64,000 bases of DNA from Sporosarcina ureae. Lineage in GTDB: Bacteria; Bacillota; Bacilli; Bacillales_A; Planococcaceae. Location of the stretch: assembly GCF_029267015.1 (NCBI RefSeq), contig NZ_JARIEA010000042.1, positions 62,001-126,000 on the forward strand, written 5' to 3'. This document shows positions 36,086-45,256 of this stretch, piece by piece (position 1 is the first letter of the stretch; each line of letters begins with the position of its first letter). The notes beneath the pieces are model-generated. The model saw nothing but the letters and a program-made list of their open reading frames with translations. It did no database searches and was not told the DNA's origin. The position numbers and the translations under genes were made by a program.

Positions 36086-36946
36086 GTGGAGAAAGTAATA
36101 GATATTGAAGATCGAATTCCATCCATGCGTAAAAAACGCAGAAGAAGAGCCAATATAAGTTTTCTTCTGCTCGTTGTAATATTCGTCCTTGTTCTTCTTG
36201 CCTTGTTGTATTTCCAATCTTCATTAAGTGATGTTTCGAAAATATCCATTAATGAGACTGTTTTACACGAAAGCGAGGAGTATATAGACCAAAGCGGGTT
36301 GTACAAGGGACAATCACTATGGGGCTTCCGTGCTAAAGATATAGAAAAAAACATCAAGAAAATTCCTGGTGTAAAAGATGCGAAAGTCAAAAGAAATTTT
36401 TATAATGATGTTTCCATTAACGTTGCGGAATGGGAACCCATTGCCTATGTAGAAAGTCAAACGCAATATGACCTTCTATTAGAAAATGGTGAACGACTGG
36501 TAACAGCCGATCCTGATATTCTTTCACACGCACCGATTCTTTCTGGTTTTAATGAACCTGAAGCGACAGATCGAATGATTGAACAACTACAAGAGATGGA
36601 TAGTTCAGTCTTTGAACTTCTCTCGGAGCTTCGTTATGAAGGAAAAGACAAAATTGACGTATTTATGAGTGATGGATATGAAGTCCATGCTGTAATTTTA
36701 GGTTTTGCTGAAAAAATGTCCTACTACCCAGATATTATTGCGCAATTGCCTAAAGAAGAAAAAGGGGTACTAGATATTGAAATTGGCGTGTTCTTTAAAA
36801 CATATACAGATTTCTACAAAGAACCAATACCGGTAGATATGGAAATCCCACTACTAGACGGAAAGCCGGACGTAACAAAAGGGAAACCGGCGGATGTAGA
36901 AATTGAAAAGGAGGAAGAAAGTGAGCAAGAAACTGAAGAAAACTAG
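36086..36946 (+). CDS. divIB: Cell division protein DivIB (FtsQ family)
   Basis: This 286-residue bitopic protein has a basic cytoplasmic tail (RKKRRRRANIS), one transmembrane helix, a POTRA domain (SLSDVSKISINETVL, GQSLWGFRAKDIEKNIKKIPGVKDAKV), a FtsQ/DivIB beta domain and an acidic C-terminal tail. It belongs to the divisome. GTG at 36086 has AAAGGAG eight bases upstream; the ATG at 36068, overlapping the spoVE stop, is the alternative. In B. subtilis murG and murB lie between spoVE and divIB; both are absent here. Confidence 0.9.
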   Translation: MEKVIDIEDRIPSMRKKRRRRANISFLLLVVIFVLVLLALLYFQSSLSDVSKISINETVLHESEEYIDQSGLYKGQSLWGFRAKDIEKNIKKIPGVKDAKVKRNFYNDVSINVAEWEPIAYVESQTQYDLLLENGERLVTADPDILSHAPILSGFNEPEATDRMIEQLQEMDSSVFELLSELRYEGKDKIDVFMSDGYEVHAVILGFAEKMSYYPDIIAQLPKEEKGVLDIEIGVFFKTYTDFYKEPIPVDMEIPLLDGKPDVTKGKPADVEIEKEEESEQETEEN

Positions 36947-37646
36947 AGAGAAGCGCGGCAAACAACTTGTGTTGTCTATCGTCTTTTTAGTACTGGGCTT
37001 CATGCTTGCATTTTCCTATCGAACAATTGGCAGTAAGCAACAAGTATTGAGTCCGGAGCAAACCAATTTATTTCAGCAAGAAGAACAGTACCGTGCGGAT
37101 CTAATTGAACAGCAAGAAAGAAACAAAGAATTGACCAATGAATTACTTGAGAAACAAAAAGAAGTGCATTCGTTTGAACAAGACTTCTCCGATAAAGAAA
37201 AAAATCATGCAGTTCTTGTAGAGAAAGCGCGGGATTTAAGATTATTACTAGGTGATATTCCGTCAAAAGGTCCGGGGATTAAAGTGACACTGGAAGACGC
37301 GGATTATGATCCCTCAGTACAGAATCCCAATGATTATATTGTTCATGAAAGTCATGTCTTACGTGTAATTAATGAATTGAAAATCGCAGGTGCGCAAGGA
37401 ATGACTATAAACGGCCAACGAATTAATTCGAATTCGTATATAAAATGTACAGGCCCTGTTATTATGGTTGATGGTAGAACGTTTCCGGCACCTTTTATTA
37501 TAGAAGCAGTAGGGGATCCGAAAGTGCTGTCTCCAGCTCTGCATTTAAAAGGCAGTGTCATCGATGGCTTGTTGCGAGATAATATTGTCGTCACATTAGA
37601 GGACATGAAGGAAGTTCAACTGCCTGCGATTCGTGACGAAGTATGA
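36921..37646 (+). CDS. ylxW: DUF881 protein YlxW
   Basis: A 241-residue protein with a basic N-terminus, one transmembrane segment (about 15-33), an extracellular coiled coil (about 50-100) and a DUF881 domain (IPSKGPGIKVTLEDAD, INELKIAGAQGMTINGQRI, FIIEAVGDP). Function is unknown; a link to division is inferred from position only. GTG at 36921 follows AAGGAGGAAGAAA; the track's ATG at 36903 lies before the SD. It overlaps divIB by 26 bases. Confidence 0.85.
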   Translation: MSKKLKKTREKRGKQLVLSIVFLVLGFMLAFSYRTIGSKQQVLSPEQTNLFQQEEQYRADLIEQQERNKELTNELLEKQKEVHSFEQDFSDKEKNHAVLVEKARDLRLLLGDIPSKGPGIKVTLEDADYDPSVQNPNDYIVHESHVLRVINELKIAGAQGMTINGQRINSNSYIKCTGPVIMVDGRTFPAPFIIEAVGDPKVLSPALHLKGSVIDGLLRDNIVVTLEDMKEVQLPAIRDEV

Positions 37647-37665
37647 TGGATTGTGGGGGGGTAGA

Positions 37666-38382
37666 GTGAAGCAGAAAATACACTGGAAGTTCACATTAAT
37701 ACTAGGTATAGTGGGATTTGTATTGGCTTTACAATATAACTCGATGAATACTACATCTCCACGTGATACACGAGATTTATGGGCTATTCGTAAAGAGTTG
37801 TCGAATGAAAAGAAAATACACTCTGAACTTTTAGAAGAACTTAGAGGAATTGACCAGACGCTTGCTTCGTACAATGCATCACCTGAAGCAAATGCAACTG
37901 GCGTACTACAAGACACATTGGACAAACTGTACAAACAAGCGGGATTCATGCCGACCACTGGTCCAGGATTTGTAATAGAGGTTGCTCCATCCCCAGAAAG
38001 TATTGCGTTCGGTTATGAAGTAGTACCAGTATCGTCTGAACTACTGGCTTGGTTTATTAATGTGGTCAATCAACAACAAGGAAACGAGTTAGAGATTGAT
38101 GGCAAGCGCTTCACCACGTTAAGTTGGATCCGAGATATTAACGGCAACCTGACTGTTAGTGGGGAAGTAGTTTCCACACCACCGTTCGATATTAAAGTCG
38201 TGTCTCCTACAAAGGAAGCCAGTGAAAAATTGTATAATCAATTATTGACGACTACCATTCAGGATGAATTTTATTTAGACGACTTAGTTTTAACAATTAG
38301 TGAACCGGCGAACCGTATTACTTTACAAGGCTGGACGGGTGGTTTTGAAAACCGATTTTTAAAAGAACAAACAAAGGAGTAA
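37666..38382 (+). CDS. ylxX: DUF881 protein YlxX
   Basis: A second DUF881 protein of 238 residues, paralogous to YlxW. It has a transmembrane segment (about 8-23), a short coiled coil (LSNEKKIHSELLEELRGID) and the DUF881 core (TTGPGFVIEVAPSP, LLAWFINVVNQQ, LTVSGEVVSTPPFDIKVV). Function is unknown. GTG at 37666 follows a G-rich SD-like tract; the track's ATG at 37633 overlaps ylxW. Two tandem DUF881 genes before sbp match B. subtilis. Confidence 0.83.
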   Translation: MKQKIHWKFTLILGIVGFVLALQYNSMNTTSPRDTRDLWAIRKELSNEKKIHSELLEELRGIDQTLASYNASPEANATGVLQDTLDKLYKQAGFMPTTGPGFVIEVAPSPESIAFGYEVVPVSSELLAWFINVVNQQQGNELEIDGKRFTTLSWIRDINGNLTVSGEVVSTPPFDIKVVSPTKEASEKLYNQLLTTTIQDEFYLDDLVLTISEPANRITLQGWTGGFENRFLKEQTKE

Positions 38383-38389
38383 TGACAAT

Positions 38390-38755
38390 ATGTGGCTACC
38401 CTTACTTGGGCTCCTCCTTGGCGTTTCACTAGGTTTGCTCTCGGATATACAGATCCCGCAAGTATATAATAACTATTTAACTATTGCGATTCTCGCTGCA
38501 TTTGATACACTATTTGGTGGAATCAGAGCCTATCTTCAGCAAGTGTATGACGACAAAATATTCGTCAGCGGATTTTTCTTCAATATTCTTTTAGCAGCAG
38601 CACTTGCTTTTATCGGAGTGCACCTTGGTGTAGATCTGTACTTGGCAGCCGTCTTTGCGTTTGGTGTGAGATTGTTTCAAAACATCGCGGTTATCCGAAG
38701 AATCCTGCTTGCAAAATGGACAGGAAGAAACAAAAATCCCAATACAAATGTGTGA
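38390..38755 (+). CDS. sbp: Small basic protein Sbp (DUF1290)
   Basis: A 121-residue membrane protein with three or four hydrophobic segments and the DUF1290 motifs PLLGLLLGVSLGLLSDIQIPQ, AAFDTLFGGIRAYLQ and FQNIAVIRRILL. Function is unknown. It sits between ylxX and ftsA, its usual position. AAAGGAG precedes the ATG by ten bases. Confidence 0.9.
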   Translation: MWLPLLGLLLGVSLGLLSDIQIPQVYNNYLTIAILAAFDTLFGGIRAYLQQVYDDKIFVSGFFFNILLAAALAFIGVHLGVDLYLAAVFAFGVRLFQNIAVIRRILLAKWTGRNKNPNTNV

Positions 38756-38780
38756 TATTAAATGTTTTTAGAAGAGGGTG

Positions 38781-38810
38781 TTGAAAATATTTAGACAAAG
38801 CAGTCATAAT
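38781..38810 (+). promoter_or_regulatory. Candidate promoter for ftsAZ
   Basis: TTGAAA (38781-38786) and CATAAT (38805-38810) with an 18-base spacer, about 45 bases before ftsA. A separate ftsAZ promoter is known in B. subtilis. Confidence 0.45.
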
Positions 38811-38855
38811 ACAATAGAATGGAAGTTACTAGTTACATTAAGGAGGTGTCAATAA

Positions 38856-40142
38856 TTGAGTAAATCAAATCATTACGTATCACTTGATATAGGATCATCC
38901 ACAATTAAAGTCTTGATTGGGGAGATGGATCAAAATGCCCTACATGTTATAGGCGTGGGGAATGTACAATCTGCTGGAATTCGAAAAGGAACAATTATTG
39001 ATATTGATGCCACTGTCCAGTCAATCCGTAAAGCGATTGAGCAGGCTGAACGAATGACAGGCTTAAAAATTGAAGAGGTGGTTCTTGGTATACCTGCAAA
39101 TGGTGTCCAGTTCCAAAACGTTAAAGGTGTAGTAGCAGTAAACTCTGAAAATCGTGAAATTACAGATGATGATTTGGAAAGAGTTATGAAATCATCACAA
39201 GTAATGAATGTTCCACCTGAAAGAGAATTCGTCAATTTAGTGCCTAAGCAATTTATTGTCGATGACTATGATGAAATAACAGATCCACGTGGTATGATGG
39301 GAGTAAGATTGGAAATGGACGCAACGTTGATTACGACGTCCAAAACTCAACTACATAACATTTTACGCTGTGTAGAAAAAGCAGGGTTACAGATTCGTGA
39401 AATTTATTTGCAACCATTGGCGGCAGGTACATTCGCATTATCTGAAGATGAAATGTATCATGGAACTGCCTTCATCGATATTGGCGGAGGGTCAACTACG
39501 GTATCGGTATTTGCTGAAAATCGTTTGATCAGTACGTCTGTATTACCAGTCGGCGGGGATCATATTACAAAAGACTTATCCATTGTCTTAAAGACGCCTA
39601 CAGAACAAGCAAGAATGATTAAGCATCAGTATGGACATGCCTATTATGATGACGCTTCCGATGAAGAATTATTTGAAGTGCCAGTAGTAGGGTCGGATGC
39701 TAAAGATCAATACAGTCAGCGTTATATCTCTGATGTTATCGGTTCACGTCTAGAAGAATTGTTCGAATTGATTCTTGAAGATTTATATGCAACAGGTATT
39801 CGTGACTTGCCTGGTGGTATCGTCATTACTGGCGGAACAGCTAAATTGGACGGTATTTTACAGTTAGCTCGTGATGTCTTCAAAACTAGAGCAAGATTAT
39901 ACACACCAGAGTATATTGGTGTCCGTGAGCCGATGTATTCCACAGCGGTTGGCTTAATTCGCTATGCGTACATGGAAGATGTATTCTTTGGTTATGAAGA
40001 AGAGCCAGCTGGTTCACCTCAATCACCAGACTCCATATATGAAGTCGCGGAACCTTCGGCTAAACCGGTTAAACCGAAAAAAGAAAAAAGTCAAGGATTC
40101 ATGAAACGCGCTAAAAAAGTATTCGACAATTTCTTTGAGTAA
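38856..40142 (+). CDS. ftsA: Cell division protein FtsA
   Basis: A 428-residue actin-fold ATPase that tethers FtsZ to the membrane. It shows YVSLDIGSSTIKVLIGE (phosphate 1), TAFIDIGGGSTTVSVFAE (phosphate 2), GGIVITGGTAKLDGI (adenosine motif) and a C-terminal amphipathic helix (KRAKKVFDNFFE) for membrane binding. TTG at 38856 follows AAGGAGGTG by six bases or so. ftsZ follows 49 bases later. Confidence 0.97.
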   Translation: MSKSNHYVSLDIGSSTIKVLIGEMDQNALHVIGVGNVQSAGIRKGTIIDIDATVQSIRKAIEQAERMTGLKIEEVVLGIPANGVQFQNVKGVVAVNSENREITDDDLERVMKSSQVMNVPPEREFVNLVPKQFIVDDYDEITDPRGMMGVRLEMDATLITTSKTQLHNILRCVEKAGLQIREIYLQPLAAGTFALSEDEMYHGTAFIDIGGGSTTVSVFAENRLISTSVLPVGGDHITKDLSIVLKTPTEQARMIKHQYGHAYYDDASDEELFEVPVVGSDAKDQYSQRYISDVIGSRLEELFELILEDLYATGIRDLPGGIVITGGTAKLDGILQLARDVFKTRARLYTPEYIGVREPMYSTAVGLIRYAYMEDVFFGYEEEPAGSPQSPDSIYEVAEPSAKPVKPKKEKSQGFMKRAKKVFDNFFE

Positions 40143-40191
40143 TATATTGCTTTAGATGGGGAATTGCAGATAATTTAGAGGAGGAAAATCA

Positions 40192-41364
40192 ATGCTTGAA
40201 TTTGAGACGAACATAGATGCATTAGCAGTAATTAAGGTTATTGGAGTAGGCGGCGGCGGAAATAATGCGGTCAACCGTATGATCGAACATGGGGTGCAGG
40301 GCGTAGAGTTTATCGCGGTAAACACAGATGCACAAGCATTGCAATTATCATCAGCTGAAATCAAACTACAAATTGGTGAGAAGCTTACTAGAGGACTAGG
40401 CGCAGGCGCTAACCCTGAAGTAGGTAAAAAAGCGGCTGAAGAAAGTAAAGAACAGATCGAAGAAGCTCTACGTGGAGCAGATATGGTATTCGTTACAGCG
40501 GGTATGGGCGGTGGAACGGGTACGGGTGCAGCACCGGTTATTGCCCAAATCGCTAAAGATATTGGCGCATTGACTGTAGGTGTAGTTACACGTCCATTTA
40601 CATTTGAAGGTAGAAAGAGATCAACTTCAGCAGCTGGCGGTATCGCAAGCATGAAAGAAGCAATTGATACTTTAATCGTTATTCCAAATGATAAACTACT
40701 TGAGATTGTAGACAAAAACACGCCAATGCTTGAAGCGTTTAGAGAAGCTGACAATGTATTGCGCCAAGGTGTCCAAGGTATCTCTGATTTGATCGCAGTA
40801 CCTGGATTGATTAACCTCGACTTTGCTGACGTGAAAACAATCATGTACAACAAAGGTTCTGCATTGATGGGTATCGGTATGTCTACTGGTGAAAATCGTG
40901 CTGCAGAAGCTGCGAAAAAGGCGATTTCCAGTCCATTGCTTGAAACATCGATCGATGGAGCAAAAGGTGTCTTGATGAACATTACAGGCGGTTCGAACTT
41001 AAGTTTGTTTGAAGTACAGGAAGCGGCGGACATTGTTGCTACTGCATCAGACGAAAACGTCAATATGATCTTCGGTTCTGTTATCAACGACGACTTGAAA
41101 GATGAAATCATCGTCACAGTTATCGCGACAGGATTTAACGAAGAACAACTAGCTCCTTCAAGACAAAGAGGTCCTGGTGTAACAGGCGGCATGCGTCCAC
41201 AACGTCCTGTACAACAGCAGCCACCAACACAACAAAGCAGATATGAAGAGCAACCACGTTACGAGCAACAGTCTGAGCCGAGACAGCCACAAGCTAATCA
41301 GCATCAGCACGATGAACAACTAGATATTCCAACGTTCTTACGTAATCGTACGCGTCGTAAATAA
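40192..41364 (+). CDS. ftsZ: Cell division protein FtsZ
   Basis: A 390-residue tubulin-like GTPase forming the Z ring. It shows [15 protein letters not shown], the tubulin signature [13 protein letters not shown], the synergy loop [11 protein letters not shown], a Gln/Pro-rich linker (about 325-370) and the conserved C-terminal peptide [10 protein letters not shown] that binds FtsA and SepF. AGAGGAGG precedes the ATG. A strong terminator follows. Confidence 0.99.
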   Translation: MLEFETNIDALAVIKVIGVGGGGNNAVNRMIEHGVQGVEFIAVNTDAQALQLSSAEIKLQIGEKLTRGLGAGANPEVGKKAAEESKEQIEEALRGADMVFVTAGMGGGTGTGAAPVIAQIAKDIGALTVGVVTRPFTFEGRKRSTSAAGGIASMKEAIDTLIVIPNDKLLEIVDKNTPMLEAFREADNVLRQGVQGISDLIAVPGLINLDFADVKTIMYNKGSALMGIGMSTGENRAAEAAKKAISSPLLETSIDGAKGVLMNITGGSNLSLFEVQEAADIVATASDENVNMIFGSVINDDLKDEIIVTVIATGFNEEQLAPSRQRGPGVTGGMRPQRPVQQQPPTQQSRYEEQPRYEQQSEPRQPQANQHQHDEQLDIPTFLRNRTRRK

Positions 41365-41374
41365 TAGATAGAAC

Positions 41375-41418
41375 AAGCTCCCCGCTTGAGAAGAAATTCT
41401 CTAGCGGGGAGCTTTTTT
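41375..41418 (+). terminator. Terminator after ftsZ
   Basis: AAGCTCCCCGCTTGAGAA and TTCTCTAGCGGGGAGCTT form a long stem followed by TTTTT, ending the dcw cluster. Confidence 0.95.
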
Positions 41419-41458
41419 GCTTTCATAACAATCGCTCGCTCCGTCATATTTAAAAATA

Positions 41459-41521
41459 TGTCGAAGCTTTTATCTTAAAGCATCCAAAGCCTGACAGGTT
41501 TTTCATTACACCCATGATAAT
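41459..41521 (+). promoter_or_regulatory. spoIIG promoter region with Spo0A box
   Basis: TGTCGAA at 41459-41465 is an exact Spo0A box. CTGACA (41491-41496) and GATAAT (41516-41521) with an unusually long 19-base spacer lie 26 bases downstream. In B. subtilis spoIIG is a sigma-A promoter with an over-long spacer activated by Spo0A~P; this layout agrees. Confidence 0.55.
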
Positions 41522-41543
41522 CTGTTTGTAAGGAGGCCGGCAT

Positions 41544-42392
41544 ATGTATGGTGAACTGATGATAGGGATCAACATGCTCTTTAACTACGCCATCCTATCA
41601 TTTACTAATAAAGTTGGAAATCATCAAACGAGCAGAAGGAGGTTATGGAGCGCAGCATTTATCGGTGCCTTCTTTGTTACATTGTTCCCGTATTCTGTGC
41701 CAGCGATGATCTTCACTTTTTTAGGAATGACGTATATTGCATTTGGACAAACAATTGGTAGTTGGAAAAGTTCCATCCTTGCTGTATTAATTGCAACATT
41801 TTTTGCAGGAGGATTGCTGACACTCATCTATGCACAAATTAGTATCAGCGCACATCAGAGCTTTTTATTCGTAGCTATTGGCCTCACGTATCTATCTTTA
41901 TATATTGTGAAGCATAAATGGATTGATACACGCATGATGAATAAGTTAATGAGCTTTACGCTCGATTCGGAATTGATGTTATGGGGACAATCCATTCCAC
42001 TTAAAGTATTCATCGATACGGGTAATCATTGCGTAGAACCGTTATCAGGGGATCCTGTACATTTTATTGGCTATCGGGCAGTTAAAGAAAAACTACCCGT
42101 AGATTTTGCTTCAGCGCTAGAGTCTTGGAATCCTGCAGAATCCCCAGACTTGGCCTGTTTCCCCGCTACTTATCAAAGAAGTCTTCGATTGATACGATTG
42201 CAAACTGTTCAAGGTGCTTCGTGGGCTGTAGGAATCAAGTATGATAGTTGGCTTCTCGATGGAGCATTATTACCTACTGGATATATTGTCTTGACGAAAG
42301 AACAGCGTAAATATCCACAAGGTGCTGCAGCTATTTTGCAAGTGAGCGCAATGGATGTACTAAAAGAAGAAGGGAGAACAGCTACATGTTGA
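41544..42392 (+). CDS. spoIIGA: Sporulation sigma-E processing protease SpoIIGA
   Basis: A 282-residue protein with five N-terminal transmembrane segments (residues 1-125) and a cytoplasmic aspartic-protease half with the active-site motif [18 protein letters not shown]. It cleaves pro-sigma-E in the mother cell after a forespore signal. AAGGAGG precedes the ATG. It overlaps sigE by seven bases. Confidence 0.95.
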   Translation: MYGELMIGINMLFNYAILSFTNKVGNHQTSRRRLWSAAFIGAFFVTLFPYSVPAMIFTFLGMTYIAFGQTIGSWKSSILAVLIATFFAGGLLTLIYAQISISAHQSFLFVAIGLTYLSLYIVKHKWIDTRMMNKLMSFTLDSELMLWGQSIPLKVFIDTGNHCVEPLSGDPVHFIGYRAVKEKLPVDFASALESWNPAESPDLACFPATYQRSLRLIRLQTVQGASWAVGIKYDSWLLDGALLPTGYIVLTKEQRKYPQGAAAILQVSAMDVLKEEGRTATC

Positions 42393-43096
42393 TAGAAGTG
42401 AAAAAGTGGGTTTCATATATTGCAGGATTCTTCAGACGAAAAGGTGGCATATTTTATATCGGGGGTCATGAATCTCTTCCAAAACCCCTCAATAAAGAAC
42501 AAGAAGCAAAAACCATTGCAGCATTAATGAATGGAGATCCTGCTGCACGTGACACATTAATTGAAAAGAATTTACGTCTAGTCGTCTATATCGCAAGACG
42601 TTTTGATAATACCAATACGAATATTGAAGATCTAATCAGCATAGGGACGATCGGATTGATTAAAGCAATCGAAACATTTAAAGCGGATAAGAATATTAAG
42701 CTTGCAACATATGCTTCACGCTGCATTGAAAATGAAATTCTCATGCACTTACGTAAAACTAATCGTATTCGCTCCGAAATTTCATTTGATGAACCGTTAA
42801 ATTCAGATGCAGATGGCAATGAATTGCTACTATCAGATATTTTAGGTACTGATGAAGATATTATTACAGACGATGTAGAGAAAAAGTTGGAGCGTCAATA
42901 TATGATTGATGCCATTTCCATTTTAGATGAAAGAGAACGTTACATTATGGAACAGCGATTCGGATTGATGGGTACAAACGAAATGACACAAAAAGAAGTA
43001 GCGGATCTTCTAGGTATTTCACAATCCTATATATCGAGATTGGAAAAGAAAATAATTTCTGAACTCCGTGATCGGCTAAATCAACCAATTTCCTAA
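42386..43096 (+). CDS. sigE: RNA polymerase sporulation sigma factor E (pro-sigma-E)
   Basis: A 236-residue sigma-70 family factor for early mother-cell genes. It begins with a hydrophobic-basic pro-sequence ([15 protein letters not shown]) removed by SpoIIGA, before [10 protein letters not shown]. Region 2 shows [14 protein letters not shown] and [17 protein letters not shown]; region 4 the helix-turn-helix [21 protein letters not shown]. It is cotranscribed with spoIIGA. Confidence 0.97.
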   Translation: MLIEVKKWVSYIAGFFRRKGGIFYIGGHESLPKPLNKEQEAKTIAALMNGDPAARDTLIEKNLRLVVYIARRFDNTNTNIEDLISIGTIGLIKAIETFKADKNIKLATYASRCIENEILMHLRKTNRIRSEISFDEPLNSDADGNELLLSDILGTDEDIITDDVEKKLERQYMIDAISILDERERYIMEQRFGLMGTNEMTQKEVADLLGISQSYISRLEKKIISELRDRLNQPIS

Positions 43097-43133
43097 ATGG
43101 ACTTATCGGCAGAAATTGGCGATTCGTGAATTC

Positions 43134-43162
43134 GCATATTCTAAAGAGTTGAGGACAGACTA
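43134..43162 (+). promoter_or_regulatory. Candidate forespore (sigma-G/F type) promoter of sigG
   Basis: GCATA (43134-43138) fits the sigma-G -35 pattern GHATR, and CAGACTA (43156-43162) differs from the -10 CATNHTA at one base, with a 17-base spacer. It lies 39 bases before sigG, which in B. subtilis is transcribed by sigma-F and sigma-G. Confidence 0.45.
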
Positions 43163-43200
43163 CTCTGTACACTCACCTATAGAATGCGGAGGAAAAGCCA

Positions 43201-43986
43201 ATGGTACGTACAAGAGTAGAAATTTGTGGAATCAATACGTCCGAGCTGCCATTATTGACGCCAACTGTGATGAAAGAAACATTCATTCGTTTGCAAAGCG
43301 GTGACGAATTTGCCAGAGATGAATTGGTGTTTGCGAATTTGCGTCTCGTACTCAGCCTAGTTCAACGCTTTAACTATCGTGGAGAACAGGCTGATGATTT
43401 ATTCCAAGTTGGTTGTATTGGGTTGTTGAAAGCCATAGACAATTTTGATTTAAAACATAATGTCAGGTTTTCCACCTATGCCGTGCCAATGATTATTGGA
43501 GAAATTAAACGGCATCTTCGTGATCATCATGCTGTCCGTGTATCCAGATCGTTACGTGATATAGCTTATAAAGCCATTAGAGCAAAAGAACAATATGTCA
43601 ACGAGCATCAACACGAACCAAGAATTTCTGATCTGGAGAAGATTACGGGAATACCGGAAGAAGATATACTCTTCGCTTTAGATGCTATACAAGATCCTAT
43701 GTCGTTGCATGAGCCGATGAACAGTGATGGCGGCGATCCGATTTATATGATGGATCAGCTGCATGATCAGAGGGTGTCAGAAGACCGCTGGATGAACTAT
43801 GTGTCCATTAAAGATAAAATGGGCGATTTAGATGAACGTCAACAGCTTATCGTCTCCAAACGATTTTACCTCGGTCAGACGCAAACCGAAATTGCCAAGG
43901 AGCTTGGAATATCGCAGGCGCAAATTTCTAGAATTGAAAAGCATGCGATGGAGCAGATTCGGCTTGGAATTGAGCAGAAGAAATAG
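43201..43986 (+). CDS. sigG: RNA polymerase sporulation sigma factor G
   Basis: A 261-residue late-forespore sigma factor. The N-terminus VRTRVEICGINTSELPLL matches SigG, where this segment binds the anti-sigma factor CsfB. Region 2 shows NLRLVLSLVQRFNYRGE and DDLFQVGCIGLLKAIDNFDL, region 3 RVSRSLRDIAYKAI, region 4 QTEIAKELGISQAQISRIEKHAM. GGAGGA precedes the ATG. It directly follows sigE as in B. subtilis. Confidence 0.97.
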   Translation: MVRTRVEICGINTSELPLLTPTVMKETFIRLQSGDEFARDELVFANLRLVLSLVQRFNYRGEQADDLFQVGCIGLLKAIDNFDLKHNVRFSTYAVPMIIGEIKRHLRDHHAVRVSRSLRDIAYKAIRAKEQYVNEHQHEPRISDLEKITGIPEEDILFALDAIQDPMSLHEPMNSDGGDPIYMMDQLHDQRVSEDRWMNYVSIKDKMGDLDERQQLIVSKRFYLGQTQTEIAKELGISQAQISRIEKHAMEQIRLGIEQKK

Positions 43987-44008
43987 TAATAGCTAGTAAT
44001 ATACAGAG

Positions 44009-44046
44009 ACTGTCCTTGCCACTTGATTGTGGGGAGGGCAGTTTTT
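44009..44046 (+). terminator. Terminator after sigG
   Basis: ACTGTCCT and AGGGCAGT pair (one wobble) with an inner AC/GT pairing, followed by TTTTTG. Confidence 0.75.
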
Positions 44047-44079
44047 GTTTTGTTTGGCTGAGTTAGTAGAAGAGGAAAA

Positions 44080-44150
44080 GACAACGTTGATCGACGTTCT
44101 AGGCAGACGCCTCGGGAAAGCGTCCGTATCTGGAACGAAAATCCCGAACC
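44080..44150. repeat. Dispersed palindromic intergenic repeat
   Basis: CAACGTTGATCGACGTTCTAGGCAGAC recurs almost identically (CAACGTTGATCGACGTTCCAGGCGGAC) at the right end of the window. Internally CGTTCTAGGCAGACGC faces GCGTCCGTATCTGGAACG, an imperfect hairpin. It lies between the sigG terminator and ylmC. The track ORF starting at 44027 reads through it and is not a gene extension. Confidence 0.75.
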
Positions 44151-44251
44151 ACTTACCATGTGATTTCTCCCTAGCACTCCGAAACTGCAAGTCATTTTTT
44201 GCGTTCTCATTAAAACTCACTATGCATAGTATGAAAGAAGGAGGGGAAACT

Positions 44252-44497
44252 ATGCGTTTTTCCAGCTTGCAGAAAAAAGAAGTGATTGAATTGAAAAAAG
44301 GATCATTCCTCGGATTTGTTCAAGATGCCACAATAGACATTGAAAAAGGGCAAATCGCACAACTTCATATTGGGGAACTTGAACGCTCATTTTTCACGGA
44401 CAGCAAGTCAAAAGGTGTGCAGAAAATCGATTATAAAGATGTCATGACGATCGGAAAAGATATTATCTTGATAGATAATAAACAGCTTAATAAGTGA
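44252..44497 (+). CDS. ylmC: YlmC/YmxH family protein (PRC-barrel-like)
   Basis: An 81-residue protein with the YlmC/YmxH pattern MRFSSLQKKEVIELKKGSFLGFVQDATIDIEKGQI-like beginning, in a PRC-barrel-like fold. Function is unknown; the paralogue YmxH is sporulation-associated. ATG at 44252 follows GAAGGAGGGG; the track's 75-residue upstream extension crosses the repeat. In B. subtilis ylmD follows, but here ylmE does. Confidence 0.88.
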   Translation: MRFSSLQKKEVIELKKGSFLGFVQDATIDIEKGQIAQLHIGELERSFFTDSKSKGVQKIDYKDVMTIGKDIILIDNKQLNK

Positions 44498-44563
44498 CTT
44501 ATCGTTGATATAAAGTGCTCTAATTGATACAATGAAATAAAGATGATGAAAAGTAGTGATAAT

Positions 44564-45256
44564 ATGGAACAAGTAGAACAACGACTAGCAACTATACAAA
44601 AACAAATAAATGAAGCATGTGAAACGTCAAATCGTTCAGTAGAAGACATCACGTTGATAGCCGTCACGAAGCAAGTTTCTTCAGCTCGGGCACAATCTCT
44701 ATTGGATGTGGGTATACGGGACTTAGGAGAAAATCGTCTTGAAGGCTTGCTTGAAAAGCAAGAAGCGATTAAGGATTCGGTACATTGGCATTTCATTGGT
44801 AACTTACAGACACGAAAAGTAAAAGAATTAGTCCATACAATTGACTGTCTTCATTCGCTAGACCGTATGAGTCTTGCGAAAGAAGTGAATAAGCGGGCAA
44901 GTCAGCCGCTGGATTGTTTTGTACAAGTCAATGTTTCGGGTGAAGAATCTAAATCGGGTATTACTCCTGATGAAGTAGATGAATTTTTTGAGCAATTAGC
45001 AACTTATGAGAATGTTCATGTTATTGGACTTATGACGATGGCGCAAAATACGGAGGATGAATCCATAATTCGCGATACATTCCGTTCTTTACGTGAACTT
45101 CGTGACCGAATTGCAGCGAAAAAGTACTCCTACGCACCCTGTACAAAGCTGTCTATGGGGATGTCCAATGACTTTACAATCGCAATAGAAGAAGGTGCAA
45201 CCCATATACGCATCGGCACTGCATTGGCCGGATCAGAAAGCGAGGAAACTGAATGA
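44564..45256 (+). CDS. ylmE: PLP homeostasis protein YlmE (YggS family)
   Basis: A 230-residue PLP-binding TIM-barrel protein. It shows [16 protein letters not shown] with the PLP Lys, [52 protein letters not shown] and [28 protein letters not shown]. YggS-type proteins buffer pyridoxal phosphate. The start is uncertain: ATG at 44564 gives a family-like N-terminus, but no clear SD precedes it or the earlier ATG at 44543. It overlaps sepF by four bases. Confidence 0.92.
   Translation: MEQVEQRLATIQKQINEACETSNRSVEDITLIAVTKQVSSARAQSLLDVGIRDLGENRLEGLLEKQEAIKDSVHWHFIGNLQTRKVKELVHTIDCLHSLDRMSLAKEVNKRASQPLDCFVQVNVSGEESKSGITPDEVDEFFEQLATYENVHVIGLMTMAQNTEDESIIRDTFRSLRELRDRIAAKKYSYAPCTKLSMGMSNDFTIAIEEGATHIRIGTALAGSESEETE

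Noticed and set aside
40152-41192. 346-residue ORF on the minus strand opposite ftsZ
   Set aside because: It is the antisense shadow of ftsZ: Ser/Pro/Ala-rich translation, no SD, no family resemblance, entirely inside a certain gene.
41401-41480. Direct repeats ATCGCTCGCTCCG as a possible CRISPR or repeat array
   Set aside because: Only a short local similarity; no regularly spaced repeats or cas genes anywhere in the window.
44027-44251. N-terminal extension of the ylmC ORF
   Set aside because: It translates the sigG terminator loop and the intergenic repeat. The internal ATG at 44252 has a strong SD and the family N-terminus.
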